This document shows, in pieces, positions 28,418-38,566 of a stretch of 64,000 nt of DNA; position 1 is the first letter of the stretch; every line of letters starts with the position of its first letter. The notes beneath the pieces are model-generated. The model searched no databases. It had not been told where the DNA came from and worked only from the letters and a program-made list of their open reading frames with translations. Origin of the DNA: an uncultured Aquimonas sp. (lineage in GTDB: Bacteria; Pseudomonadota; Gammaproteobacteria; Xanthomonadales; Xanthomonadaceae); NCBI RefSeq assembly GCF_937888285.1, contig NZ_CALART010000011.1, positions 352,476-416,475 on the forward strand, in the 5' to 3' direction. Position numbers and translations under genes: made by a program.

Positions 28418-30681
28418 TCGAAGCCATCCTTGAAGATTTCGTTGGGCTGCGGCAGGTCGAGCACCCAGGCGCCCCGGCCCAGGGTGCCGGCGACCAGCAC
28501 GCGGTCGATGTGGTCGAACTCGAGCTCGTAGACCACCACGTTTGGCAGGCCGGTGCCGAGCAGGCTCCAGCTGCTGAAGCCGCTGCTCTCGTACGCGATG
28601 TAGACGCCGCGATTGGCGGCGACGACCAGGGCCGGGTCGACGTCGGGGACGTATTCCATGCTGCGCAGACGCCCGGGCGCGAGACCGCTGACCAGGTTGC
28701 CGGTGACCAGACTGAAGTTGGCGCCGCCATCGCTCGAGTAGTGCACCGAGGTCTGGGTGATGGCGAACAAGCGCTGTGGATCGTTGATGTCCGCGCTGAC
28801 GTCGACCACCGTTGCGGGCAAGGTGGCGATCGAATCGAGCGCCGCACCGTCCTGCGTGCGCAGGTGCAGGGCGGTGCCTGCGCCGAAGTAGAGGAAGCCC
28901 GGGTTGCCGGCGACGCCGTAGACCACCGGATCGCCGTTGAAGGCGTTGATGCGCGCGGTCGAAACGCGCTCGATGCTGTCTGCACGATCAAGCGACTCAT
29001 ACACGCCGTTGCTGGCGCCGATGACAAGGCGCGTGGCACTGGCGTAGTTCACCGAGAGCGGCGTGTAGAACTGCGCGACCAGCGCGGGACTGCCGTTCAG
29101 CAGGGTTCGCGCCGGTGCAACGTTGGAGATCGCGGCATTGTTGGCGTCATAGGTGCGACGGCGCAGCTGCGAGAGGTTCTGGAAGCTGGTGTAGCGGGTG
29201 GAAGTGGTGGCTGAAGAGCGGTCCTCCACCACCACGTCGCCGCCATCGCCAGTCGAGAGGCTGTCGAAGATCGGTGAGCCGGGACTGCGCAGCTGGGTGG
29301 TGCCGGTGTCCTGCGCGCCGCCGATGATGCGGTTCGACACCGCATCCCAGGCGATGCCGTGGTACTCGGTGGTCTGCAGATCGCCGTTCAAGGACAGCCA
29401 GATGCCATCGGCCGTCGCCGGCAGGGTGCGCTTGTAGATGCCGCCGTCGTCGACCTGGATCAGACCGCCAGCGGCGTCGAAGGCCATGTCGCGCGAATCC
29501 GCATGCGGCGCCGAGTTGTTCGGCGTGCCGCTGTGGGTCAAGGGCGCCCAGCGCTGGCCCGCGGGCAGGCTCGCGTCGCCGCGGAACAGGCGCCCGCTGT
29601 AGTCGCGTGCGCCCAGCGAATTGGGAAAGAACATGGAGCTGCCGGACACGCCTTCACCGAAGTAGGGCTGACGGTCACCGCCGATGTAGACCAGCTGGTC
29701 GTTGCTCGGGTCCGCCGCGATCGACAGATGGATACTGCCCTGTCCGCCTGGGTGGATGCCGAACAGCACGCCGTTCTGCTCGGCCGTCTGCGGCACGCCG
29801 AGGTCGAGCCAGGGCGGACTGCCGTCGGCCGAACGGAACACCGCGGAGGCGCGGCCGGTGTCGTCGACGACGAGAACGAACACCTGCCCCGCCGCACCCA
29901 CCGCCAGCTCGGTCCGTCGAGTGCCGGCCGTGCCCACATTCATACGGGCCTCAATGGCGGCGTCGGAGACGCGCGTCCAGGTGGCGCCGGTATCGCTGCT
30001 GCGGAAGATGCCGCGCGCGTTGCCGCCGGTGACCGCCGCGTACAGCACGGCCGGTGCGGCACGGTGGCCGGCGAGGTCGAGGGTGGCACCCGCTGGCAGG
30101 CCGCTGCCCGCCGCCCCCGAGAGCAGGGTGAAGCTGCCGCCCGTGTTGGTGGAGCGATGGATGCCATTGTCGGTCGCAGCCACGATGACCGCACCGCGCG
30201 GCGCCACACCCTGGATCTCGCGATTGGCCAGACTGCTCAACACCGTCCAGCTCGCGCCCTCGTCGGTGCTGCGCAGCAGGCCGATCAGGGCACCGCCGTC
30301 GCGGGACAGGCTGGACGTACGCGCCACGCCCGCCACCACGGTGCGCGACTGCGCGTCGGTGGGGTCGAGCTCGATGGAACCGATCGAGAGCGAGCCCAGG
30401 GCGTCGGTCAGCCGCGTCCAGCTCGGTGCGGCCGCGGTCGCGTTGGCGGTGCGCCAGACGCCACCGTTGACCGCTCCGACATAGACGATGCCGGCATCGG
30501 TCGGATGCGTGGCGACGGCATTGATGGCGCCGACCACTTCGCGATTGGTGATGTTCTCGACCTGGCCGCCGTGCGAGGGGCCGGGGCCGATGGCGCGCCA
30601 TTGCTGGGGCGTGCCGGCGAGGGCAGCGAACGCGCACGCAGAGAGCACGGCGCCGATCGCCGCGGCGATTGTCCTTTTCAC
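28414..30681 (-). CDS. Secreted sortilin-like/BNR beta-propeller protein, DGFE tail
   Basis: 755 residues with signal peptide ending FAALAG. Repeated strands with Asp-box-like cores (GLLRSTDEGASWTVL, GIHRSTNTGGSFTLL, GIFRSSDTGATWTRV, SVHYSSDGGANFSLV) mark a BNR/sortilin-type propeller, sometimes annotated as photosystem-II-stability-factor-like or exo-alpha-sialidase-like; no catalytic residues are evident. The chain ends exactly at IFKDGFE, the recurrent tail. Probably an extracellular binding protein. Overlaps the next gene by 4 nt. Confidence 0.8.
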   Translation of the reverse strand: MKRTIAAAIGAVLSACAFAALAGTPQQWRAIGPGPSHGGQVENITNREVVGAINAVATHPTDAGIVYVGAVNGGVWRTANATAAAPSWTRLTDALGSLSIGSIELDPTDAQSRTVVAGVARTSSLSRDGGALIGLLRSTDEGASWTVLSSLANREIQGVAPRGAVIVAATDNGIHRSTNTGGSFTLLSGAAGSGLPAGATLDLAGHRAAPAVLYAAVTGGNARGIFRSSDTGATWTRVSDAAIEARMNVGTAGTRRTELAVGAAGQVFVLVVDDTGRASAVFRSADGSPPWLDLGVPQTAEQNGVLFGIHPGGQGSIHLSIAADPSNDQLVYIGGDRQPYFGEGVSGSSMFFPNSLGARDYSGRLFRGDASLPAGQRWAPLTHSGTPNNSAPHADSRDMAFDAAGGLIQVDDGGIYKRTLPATADGIWLSLNGDLQTTEYHGIAWDAVSNRIIGGAQDTGTTQLRSPGSPIFDSLSTGDGGDVVVEDRSSATTSTRYTSFQNLSQLRRRTYDANNAAISNVAPARTLLNGSPALVAQFYTPLSVNYASATRLVIGASNGVYESLDRADSIERVSTARINAFNGDPVVYGVAGNPGFLYFGAGTALHLRTQDGAALDSIATLPATVVDVSADINDPQRLFAITQTSVHYSSDGGANFSLVTGNLVSGLAPGRLRSMEYVPDVDPALVVAANRGVYIAYESSGFSSWSLLGTGLPNVVVYELEFDHIDRVLVAGTLGRGAWVLDLPQPNEIFKDGFE

Positions 30682-30769
30682 ATGGATCCCCTGTTCGCGC
30701 GCAGACCGCGGCGCGACGCATCCTTGTTTGCCCGGAACGCGATGTCAACGGCCACAGGTCCGGCTTGAG

Positions 30770-30810
30770 CCCCCAAAAGCACGAAGGGCCGCCCATGGGC
30801 GGCCCTTCGT
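30770..30810 (-). terminator. Rho-independent terminator of the subtilase gene
   Basis: Stem ACGAAGGGCCGCCC and its complement (30781-30810), tight loop, followed on the minus strand by GCTTTTGGGG. It lies about 105 bp beyond the subtilase stop and about 90 bp upstream of the propeller-gene start, so it separates the two units. Confidence 0.8.
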
Positions 30811-30914
30811 GTGTTCAATCCGGATCGCTAGCACTGCAAGAAGCAGCCTTCGCGATCCCGTGTTCACTGCGGTCCGGTGAGACCTTGCGGACTGCACCGG
30901 CCGCAGACAGTTCC

Positions 30915-33900
30915 TCAGTTCGCGCTCTCGAACCCGTCGGCGAAGATCTCCGGCGTGGCCGGCGTCACTTCGAAGCTCACCGGCACTTCGACCAGCGGGC
31001 TGGCCGCATCGTTGCTGCGCACACAGAGCGTGGCTTCCACGGTGCCCACCGCCAGACCCGTCGAGTCCGCGGTCACGCCAACGTTGCTGGTTGCGCCAGC
31101 CGCCGTGCTACCGGAAGTCGCGGCGGTGCTGAGCCACGCGATGTTGCTCGGGCTCTCGCAGACCGAAGGCACGGGAATGGTGATCGGGCCGCCTGCGCGG
31201 TTGTAGGCGTAGCCCACAATGCGTGCGGGATTGCCCGTGGTGCCGGTGGTCTGCAGACGCGCATAGCCGTAGTTGGTCTGGCCCGTTCCGGTGTTGACGA
31301 AACGGAAGCCGAGGTACCCATCGACATTGGCGGCCTGGCGCCACGGCGTTGTCAGCGCAGAAGTCGCAAACACCGAGCTCGGGCCGATCTGATCGCCGGG
31401 CACCAGCACGCGGTACTGCCCACCGCTTGCAGCGGTCGCAACCGCTCCACGCACCGCGGAGCCGGGCCAGAAGAACGCGATGTTGCCGCTGTTGGTCCAG
31501 ACGTTGAAGTTGAACGGCGTCGTATCGCAATTGCAGGTTTCGCCCGTCAACCAGTTGATCGAGCCGCCGGTCGCATCGGCCGGGAAGGTGAAGTTGACGT
31601 TGTCGACGACGACGATGTCGCCTCCGGCCACCTGGTCAGCACCCGCCTCGATCAGTTCCCAGTTCAGCGGCAGCAGGGTGCCGGTGTTGCCGATGCCGAG
31701 GCTATCGGTGTCGCTGCCGCCGGCGGTGGCCTGCAGGCTCAGCGACGCGGGAGCGACGGAGATGGTCGGCAGCTGGTCGTTGGTGACGACCTGCATCGAC
31801 ACCGGCACCACCGACAGCGGACGCGCGGGGTCATTGCTCTGCAGGCACAACAGGGCGTCGTACTCGCCCGGCGCCAGGCCGGTGGAGTTCAGCGTGACCT
31901 GCACCGTGCTGCTGGCATTGGCTGCCACGCTGCCGGAGGCCGGAGCCACCGAGAGCCACGGCACTTCGGACGGCGCCAGGCAGTTGGTACCGCCGGTGCC
32001 AGTCGCTCGGATGGCCCAGTTGCGACCCGGAATCGCCGGCTCGATCAGGCTCAGCGTGCCAGCATCCGTGAGTACCGGCGGATTCGCGGCGATACCACCC
32101 GGGAAGTTGCCGGCTACCCACGAACGGCCCTGCGAGTTGCCCGGAGCATCAGCAACGGCGGAGCTGTAGTTGGGTGCGGTGGGCGGATTGCCGCGAGCCG
32201 TGCGGTTGACCACACCGATCAGCACGTCACCGCTGGCTGCCGTGATCTCAACGCCCGCCGGCAGGTTGACCGGCTTGAAGCCGACGCCTGCGGTGATCGC
32301 CTGATTGGTAACGGAAGCCACCAGGGTCGCACCGTTGGACGGGTCACGGTCCGGATCGATCCATACATGCACGTCGAACAGGTCGCCGGCGAGGACATTG
32401 CCGTTGCCGGGCGCCATCGCAACCTGCACCTGCTGCAGCGTGAAGGGCACCTGCAGCAGCGTCGGCGAGAAGCGGTTGAACCATAGCCACTGCTGGGTGC
32501 CAAAGCCGATGATCGTGGCGATGCCGCCGTCCAGCTGCAGATTCACCGGCTGGCTGACGCCGCCCGTGACCGACTCCTCCTGCTTGGCTTCCAGGTCCAG
32601 CACCACTGGGCGGGCCGGCGCTTCGGCGAAGCTGAAAGTCAGTGGGGAAGCAGTCGGATTGGCGTTGGTGATCGTGATCGGCAGCGTGCGGCTGCCGCCT
32701 GCGACCACCACGGCGTCCAGTGCTTCTGGCGTGTACTGCAGCACCGGCGGGGTCTGCTCCAGACCACGCAGGGCCAGGGGCCAATGCAGCTGCGGCGATG
32801 CACCGCCCGCCTCGGTGAAGGTGACCGCGCCAAAGTGGGTCACCGCGTTCTGCACGCCATTCGGCGAAACCGTGATCGTGATCGTCTGGGTCTGCGCCAG
32901 ATCACCGCTGAAGGTGAACGTGGCCGGGCTGACCTGGATGTTGAAATTGCCGGAGACCATCGAGCTGGCCACCGCCCAGGAGCTCGGCGTGCTCAGCGTA
33001 TTGCGCACCGTGCGGGTGAAGGTACAGGTCGGCGAGCAGTCAAGGTTGCGCAGGGCCGGCAGATTGAGCGTGCGCACGTCGCCGCCCGTCGCCGGGTTGG
33101 CCGCCAGGAAGTTGGCCGTGGTCTCGTTCATGACCAGGCCGGCGCGCGCCGCCTTGGTCAGGTCGACACGACCGCTGCCAACGTCGTCGGCGTCCCAGGG
33201 GCCCGAGTTCGGCGTACCGTTGACGAAGTCCTTGAAGCCGGTGCGCTTGGCGGTCATCTGCAGGGCGGACTTGACCTCCTGCACCGACCAGGTCGGGTGG
33301 ATCTGGCGCACCAGAACCGCCGCGCCGGCCACATGCGGGCTGGCCATCGAGGTGCCGCTCAGATCACCGTAGGTCGGGTTGCCCTGTGCTGTCGCCAAGG
33401 CAGCATAGATGCTGCTGCCGGGCGCAGCGATATCCGGCTTCTGCAGGTGCTGCAGCGGCGATGGGGTCGGACCGCGCAGGCTGCCGGAGGACAGGATGTC
33501 GCCAGCGGCTGCATCGAACGAGGTGACCGCGGTGGATGAGATCGTCGCCTGCGCGCCGGCATTGGCGGTGACGTGGGCTCGGATCGCGAGGCCGTCCGAA
33601 TTGAACACCATGACCGCGGGAATCGAGGTCTCAGTGGCGCCCATGGCGATCGGCGGCTGGCCGGGGTTGTTGTTGAAGATGATGCCGCCGATGGCGCCAG
33701 CCGCCTGCGCATTCGCCAGCTTCTCGGCGAATCCACAGACACCGCGCGGAATCAGCGCGACCTTGCCGGTCATGCTGCCGGCCGGGAAGCCGCCCTGCGC
33801 GGTACAGCCCAGCTCGTTGCCCAGCGCCAGGCTGTCGGCGACTTCGCCAGTCACGTCTGCAGGGATGGTCATCAGGCCCTTCAGGCCATAGACGTTCTGC

Positions 33901-35042
33901 GGCCCACCCAGGGAAATGCTCACCGCGTTGCTGGTGACGCGATCATGGGTGGTATTGGCCACCGACATCACCCAAGGGCCGCGGTGGTTCACCTGGCCGA
34001 TCGGATTGGTGATTGTCGCGTTGGTGTTGCCTGCGGCAGCGGCGACGAAGATGCCGGCGTTGACCAGGTCGAGCTTGGTGCGGTCGAAGTCGGTCCAGGG
34101 CGAGGTACCGCCCGAGATCGAGTAGTTCATGACGTCGGCATCGCCGTCGAGCAGCAGGTTGTTGAGACCGGCCGTCAGGTCGGCGCCGGGGCAGCTGCTG
34201 CCCGGACAGACTTTGTACGAGCGGACGTGTGAGCAGGGCGCGATGCCGGCAATCGGCGCGACCGGAGCCGGTGTGGCGTCGGTGCCGACGAAGTTGCCGG
34301 CAGCCGTGCTGGCGACATGGGTGCCGTGGCCGTTGACATCGACCGGGTTCGGGCCGGCGCACAGACCGCCGGCATCGGTGGCGGCGCAGTCGACCGCGCT
34401 CAACAGCTTGTTCGGGATGCCGCCGGTTCCAAAGCCGCAGGTGGCGTTGTCATTGCTGAAGGACGGATGCGTTGGCACCACGCCCGAGTCGAGGATCGCG
34501 GTAATCATGCCCTGGCCGAGCACGTTCGCACCGCCGGGAACATTGGTGCCGTTCCAGATCGTATTGGCGCCGATGAACTCCGGCGTACGGCGGGTCTGCA
34601 GCTCGTACACCTGTTCGCGCTCGACTGCGACCACACCGGGCAGGTCCAGGACCTTCTGCGCTTCGGCCGGGGTCAGACGCGCGGCCACGCCGCTGTGGGT
34701 CGCAAGATAATAATGGCTGGGCTGGACGCCGCGTCCGAGGGTTGCCGCCATCGACTCGACGTGGACGCGCTGCTGGCCCTGGATCTCCGTCAGGATCGCC
34801 TGCGAGGCTGCCGAGCGGGCATCGAGTGCCGCGCCGCTGGCACGCGCGCGTTCCGCCAAGCCTGCCTCCGCGAAGCGGATCAGGTAGACGTAGCGGCCGG
34901 CGCTATCCGCTTCAGAGAACTGCGCTGGCGCATCCAGCAGGCTTTCCACCGGCAGTTCCGCGAATGCGGGCATGGCTGCCGGGACCAGGGCACACAGCAG
35001 CGCGAGGCTGCGGATCCTGAGCTTGGGTGAGTTTGATTTCAT
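30915..35042 (-). CDS. Giant secreted subtilisin-family (S8) protease, DGFE tail
   Basis: 1375 residues from the ATG at 35042 (AAGGAAG upstream). Signal peptide ends AFA; an inhibitor-like propeptide (YVYLIRFAEAGLAERARAS to VVAVEREQVYELQ) precedes the catalytic domain. The triad is visible in TAILDSGVVPTHPS (Asp), NGHGTHVASTAAGN (His) and LSGTSMASPHVAGA (Ser), with a PA domain inserted between His and Ser (GKVALIPRGVCGFAEKL). After residue 650 follow several beta-sandwich repeats, two with a shared pattern (SNDPARPLSVVPVSMQV and SNDAASPLVEVPVSFEV), and the chain ends IFADGFESAN. An extracellular broad protease. Confidence 0.92.
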   Translation of the reverse strand: MKSNSPKLRIRSLALLCALVPAAMPAFAELPVESLLDAPAQFSEADSAGRYVYLIRFAEAGLAERARASGAALDARSAASQAILTEIQGQQRVHVESMAATLGRGVQPSHYYLATHSGVAARLTPAEAQKVLDLPGVVAVEREQVYELQTRRTPEFIGANTIWNGTNVPGGANVLGQGMITAILDSGVVPTHPSFSNDNATCGFGTGGIPNKLLSAVDCAATDAGGLCAGPNPVDVNGHGTHVASTAAGNFVGTDATPAPVAPIAGIAPCSHVRSYKVCPGSSCPGADLTAGLNNLLLDGDADVMNYSISGGTSPWTDFDRTKLDLVNAGIFVAAAAGNTNATITNPIGQVNHRGPWVMSVANTTHDRVTSNAVSISLGGPQNVYGLKGLMTIPADVTGEVADSLALGNELGCTAQGGFPAGSMTGKVALIPRGVCGFAEKLANAQAAGAIGGIIFNNNPGQPPIAMGATETSIPAVMVFNSDGLAIRAHVTANAGAQATISSTAVTSFDAAAGDILSSGSLRGPTPSPLQHLQKPDIAAPGSSIYAALATAQGNPTYGDLSGTSMASPHVAGAAVLVRQIHPTWSVQEVKSALQMTAKRTGFKDFVNGTPNSGPWDADDVGSGRVDLTKAARAGLVMNETTANFLAANPATGGDVRTLNLPALRNLDCSPTCTFTRTVRNTLSTPSSWAVASSMVSGNFNIQVSPATFTFSGDLAQTQTITITVSPNGVQNAVTHFGAVTFTEAGGASPQLHWPLALRGLEQTPPVLQYTPEALDAVVVAGGSRTLPITITNANPTASPLTFSFAEAPARPVVLDLEAKQEESVTGGVSQPVNLQLDGGIATIIGFGTQQWLWFNRFSPTLLQVPFTLQQVQVAMAPGNGNVLAGDLFDVHVWIDPDRDPSNGATLVASVTNQAITAGVGFKPVNLPAGVEITAASGDVLIGVVNRTARGNPPTAPNYSSAVADAPGNSQGRSWVAGNFPGGIAANPPVLTDAGTLSLIEPAIPGRNWAIRATGTGGTNCLAPSEVPWLSVAPASGSVAANASSTVQVTLNSTGLAPGEYDALLCLQSNDPARPLSVVPVSMQVVTNDQLPTISVAPASLSLQATAGGSDTDSLGIGNTGTLLPLNWELIEAGADQVAGGDIVVVDNVNFTFPADATGGSINWLTGETCNCDTTPFNFNVWTNSGNIAFFWPGSAVRGAVATAASGGQYRVLVPGDQIGPSSVFATSALTTPWRQAANVDGYLGFRFVNTGTGQTNYGYARLQTTGTTGNPARIVGYAYNRAGGPITIPVPSVCESPSNIAWLSTAATSGSTAAGATSNVGVTADSTGLAVGTVEATLCVRSNDAASPLVEVPVSFEVTPATPEIFADGFESAN

Positions 35043-35906
35043 GCTGACTTCCTTGAGTGCTGGACGCGCCCCCGGGCACGCGGGGACCGTTTGACGCAGG
35101 TCCATCGACCCGCACGCGGTGTCGATGGAGATCGATGGGCGCAGCCCCGTACCGGAACACGATTCGAGTGCGGCACCAGAGGCCGCGAACGACCCCAGCC
35201 GACCGGCCTGCATCGAGGCAGGGAAGCCACACGTAGGCAGTGATGCTGATTCCGACGGCTGACACCGCCCTCCCCGTGGCCCGGAACATCGCGTTCCGAG
35301 CCTCTACCCCTGGGATCGGAGTGACGTACGCGTCCGCCACACCCGGGAAATCGACAGCGCCCCCGCTGAAGGATTCCTGACCCTATGGCGAGCCGGTCGC
35401 CATCCGGCAACCATAGGGCAGCGATGGCATGACCGCAAGCTGCACGAGCACGCCCCATCGCATGAGTGAAGAGCAAGCGATGGATCGCGCGCAAACCCTT
35501 GGCCTGCAAGGCGCGCGCGCGCCCCACACTGCGGAATTCCGTGAATCGGATGTGCAAGCAGCGCGAAGAACCCACTCGCTTGCGCGGCAGCGCAACAGCA
35601 AGGTCTGGCCAGAGCCAGAATCGATCGAGCGCTGTGATGGTGTTTACCCACCTCGGATGGGCGTATGGCTGGACACCCGAAGGCCCCGGCGCGGCAACCG
35701 AAGGGCTGGGCTGCGCGCCGGACTCCTGTCCGACGCGCATGCCGAGTCCGCCAGGGACGGTCTGAACAACTCCATCCGGGAGTTGCTCGAACGCCATGAG
35801 TCCGGCACATGTCCGTACTCACTCACGCTGGATCAAGCACTGGTGCGCTCGGTTCGCGGGCGCGCCATCCCTGGCGCGCCGGGAGCCCCGAGAAGTCAGA
35901 ATTTGC
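35043..35906. other. Long intergenic region between two protease genes
   Basis: 864 bp. All open frames here have Arg/Cys/His-rich, random-like composition and no ribosome sites, so I see no gene. It must contain the subtilase promoter. The only structure is the hairpin at 35859-35880. Confidence 0.5.
35859..35880 (-). terminator. Weak hairpin after the trypsin-like protease gene
   Basis: A 9-bp stem GGCGCGCCA / TGGCGCGCC with a TCCC loop, 27 bp downstream of the minus-strand stop at 35907. No T tract follows, so function is uncertain. Confidence 0.4.
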
Positions 35907-37925
35907 CTAGAACTGCAGGCTCCAGCTGTTCAACCTGCCGGTATCACCCGCTGCGTTGTCATTGACGCGCAGCTTCCAGGTGCCGTTGGCGAGTTCGGAG
36001 GACGCGTTGACGGTGAAGGTCTGCACGATGTTGTCGGCGCTGCCGCCGCTGCGGTTGTGCAGCACGTAGACCGAGCCGTCGGGTGCGATCAGGTCCACCT
36101 TCAGGTCGCCCTTGTAGGTGTGGTTGATGTTGACCGCCACCTGCAGGGTGGACGGTGCGTTGCCGCTGCGGCCGCTGACCGTGATCGGGCTTTCGATGGT
36201 GCTGTTGTCGGCGATGTTGAACACGGTGGTGTTCTGGAAGAAGCTCGGCTGCGTCCCGCCGCCGCCCGTGCTGAAGCTGCCGGTCAGGCTCACGCCGGAA
36301 AACGCCGAGTAGCCCCGCACCATCACGTGGTAGGTGCCTGCCTGCGGCGCAGCGAAGCTGCAGGTCTCGGCATTGCCGCCCAGATAAGGCCGACAGTCGT
36401 AGGTGGTGGTGGTGGGCGCTGTGCCGAAGCGCACGTGCAGATCGGCATCACCGCTGCCGCCGCTCATCGCGAAGCTCAGGCTGCTGGCGCCCGCGGGCAC
36501 GCTCAGGGTATAGCGCAGCTCGGTGCCGGCCGAGCCGGCAAGGCCAGTCACCGGAACCCCATTGCTGAGCGCGTTGGACGGCGGCGGAGGGGGCGGCGGC
36601 GTCGAGCCGCTGCGGTAGCCGGCGATCGAGGTCAAGCCGCTGGCGTTGGGATCCAGCCAGTCGCGCAGGCGCGTCGCCGCGCTGCCGCCGCCGGTCCAGG
36701 ACACCGACAGGCGCCCGTAGTAGTCCGACAGGTTGTTGCCGCAGGCCGCCGAGCCTCCGTGCAGCTGACCGACCAGGCGCTTGTTCTGGTCCCACAGGCC
36801 CGAGCCGGAGCTGCCGCCTTCGGTGGTGCCCTGGTCCCAGTCGATGACCCGCCAGTGCGTGCTGCCGCTGCCGCCGCCATAGGCAGTGATACCCAGCGCC
36901 TGGTCTTCGACGGCGATCCGCTTCTCATGACCGGCCGGATGATGGATGCCGACCGCCGAACTCGGCGTGGCGCCGCTGGCATCCCAGCCGCTCCAGAACG
37001 GATTCGACGCGGTCGGCACATCCGCATTCAGCCGCAGCAGGGCGAAGTCGCTGGCCGCGTTGGTCGCGACCAGGCTGGCGCCCGACTGGGTGTGGGTGGC
37101 GATGGTCTTGGACAGCGGCGTACCCGAAGCGCTCGAACCCGGCGTGCGGCAGGTCGCGCTCTGGTAGTTCCAGTACACGACAACCGTCGACGCCACCGTG
37201 CCCGTGCTGAGGCAGTGGTTGGCGGTCAGGAAGTAGGGAATGGTCGTGCCGGCGGCATTGGCCACCAGGCTGCCGGTGCAGACGTAGGAGCCGCCGCTCT
37301 GGCTGAAGGTGTAGTGGCCGACAGAGTCGATCTGATCAGTCCAGCCGGCGCCGGCCGGGCAGGCGGTGTCGACGTTGCAGCTGCCGGACTTCTGCGCCGG
37401 CTCTGCCGACTCGAACAGGCCGCGGTAGCCGTGCGTCACCGATGCCAGCTCGACGCGCGCCTGCGCCCGCAGCGAGGTCGGCACGTGCAGCTCGATGCTG
37501 ACCTTCTCGCCAGCGATGTAGGGCGCCCAGTAGCCCTCGCTGCCGCTCAGCGCCTCGGCGGTGATCTTGCGGACGTTGTCCTCGCCTTCGCCGCGCAGGA
37601 TCAGGCTGGCGCCTTCGGGCAGCGCAAGGCGGCTGAAGTGGAAGTCCAGGGTGCGAGCACCGGGGGCGGCAATCGACCAGGTGAAGTGCGAGACGCCGTC
37701 CTTGCCCTCGACCCACGAGGACTTGGACAGCCCGCGCCCGTCGTAGCTGAAGCCCTTGACCGGTATCTGGATGCCGTAGCGGAATGGCCCGCCCACGGCC
37801 TTGGAATCCTCCATCGCCAGCTTGGCGAGGTCGGGTGCAGGCAGGACGTGCAGCTCGCCGCCGACTGCGACCATCGGCAGCACGCAGCACAGCGCGGCGC
37901 ACAGGCGCCGGATCGAAGTACGCAT
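35907..37925 (-). CDS. Secreted trypsin-like serine protease with PPC and P domains
   Basis: 672 residues, signal peptide ending VAVGG. A 160-residue N-terminal pro-region precedes a chymotrypsin-fold domain like lysyl/arginyl endopeptidases of Lysobacter: His in LTANHC, Asp in NAASDFALLRL, Ser in EGGSSGSGLWD, with paired Cys. A seven-proline linker (about 36580-36600) leads to a bacterial pre-peptidase C-terminal domain (LRYTLSVPAGASSLSFAMSG) and then a proprotein-convertase P domain (NHTYKGDLKVDLIAPDG to LNSWSLQF). Extracellular protein degradation. It lacks the DGFE tail. Confidence 0.9.
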   Translation of the reverse strand: MRTSIRRLCAALCCVLPMVAVGGELHVLPAPDLAKLAMEDSKAVGGPFRYGIQIPVKGFSYDGRGLSKSSWVEGKDGVSHFTWSIAAPGARTLDFHFSRLALPEGASLILRGEGEDNVRKITAEALSGSEGYWAPYIAGEKVSIELHVPTSLRAQARVELASVTHGYRGLFESAEPAQKSGSCNVDTACPAGAGWTDQIDSVGHYTFSQSGGSYVCTGSLVANAAGTTIPYFLTANHCLSTGTVASTVVVYWNYQSATCRTPGSSASGTPLSKTIATHTQSGASLVATNAASDFALLRLNADVPTASNPFWSGWDASGATPSSAVGIHHPAGHEKRIAVEDQALGITAYGGGSGSTHWRVIDWDQGTTEGGSSGSGLWDQNKRLVGQLHGGSAACGNNLSDYYGRLSVSWTGGGSAATRLRDWLDPNASGLTSIAGYRSGSTPPPPPPPSNALSNGVPVTGLAGSAGTELRYTLSVPAGASSLSFAMSGGSGDADLHVRFGTAPTTTTYDCRPYLGGNAETCSFAAPQAGTYHVMVRGYSAFSGVSLTGSFSTGGGGTQPSFFQNTTVFNIADNSTIESPITVSGRSGNAPSTLQVAVNINHTYKGDLKVDLIAPDGSVYVLHNRSGGSADNIVQTFTVNASSELANGTWKLRVNDNAAGDTGRLNSWSLQF

Positions 37926-38566
37926 TGGATCTCCCCGTTTCGAGTGGTGTGGCGCACTCCGGCGCCTTGGCTGGATTGGCAGGACGCATCCCTCGCCCTG
38001 CAGGCGTCGCGCGGAATCCCCCGACCCGTCGCGACTTGAACTCGAAGTGCGGCGACGCTAGCAGTGGCCTTGCCCACGCATGTTTGTGCTGGATCACATT
38101 CCCCGCATCCGGAGTGCCGCACTGCGAACCGGAGCGCGGGCCTGTTCCGCAACGAGTCACCCAGGATCGCGGGTCCGTCGGGCCTGGCGCATCGGTTCGA
38201 GGCGAGTCGCCGGCCTGTCCAGTAGGGTCAGCGCCCACGCCAACCTCCTTCGCAGCCGCCCCCGCGAAAGCCGGCCGCGCTGCCGTGCAGCGGCCCCGGA
38301 TGCCCGGCCCTGGATCCCGGAGGCCCGCATTCGCGCGGATGACGAGTCCTGGCTTCCTCAAGTGCACGAGGTCCGCGAAGCCGGACTGGGAGGCGCTCCA
38401 ATCGCAGTCGCGTTTCTGTTCACCCCCATAGCCAAAACCGCCATCGGCGAATCACCGGTCGCGCGCCCATGATCGCGAGGTTCGCGCTTGACAGTTATCA
38501 AGATGCGGAGTGTTGCGGCGGCACAGACTTGCCACCGCCGAACACATCCCCCCAGAGGACTGCCCC
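37926..38566. other. Divergent intergenic region with a degenerate REP-like element
   Basis: 641 bp between the minus-strand protease and plus-strand ompW. Contains a degenerate copy (about 38251-38345) of the GC-rich palindromic element found at 42.04, 60.75 and 60.95 kb. No gene is supported. Confidence 0.5.
38251..38345. repeat. Degenerate REP-like palindromic element
   Basis: Starts GCCCCCGCGAAAGCCGG and ends CATTCGCGCGGATGACG, with CTGGATCCC in the middle of the right arm. This matches the frame of the better conserved copies at 42,038, 60,753 and 60,947, but the arms are heavily mutated. Confidence 0.45.

Noticed and set aside
35043..35906. Several open frames of 70-250 residues in the spacer between proteases
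   Set aside because: Random-like Arg/His/Cys-rich composition, no ribosome sites, and frames overlap on both strands.
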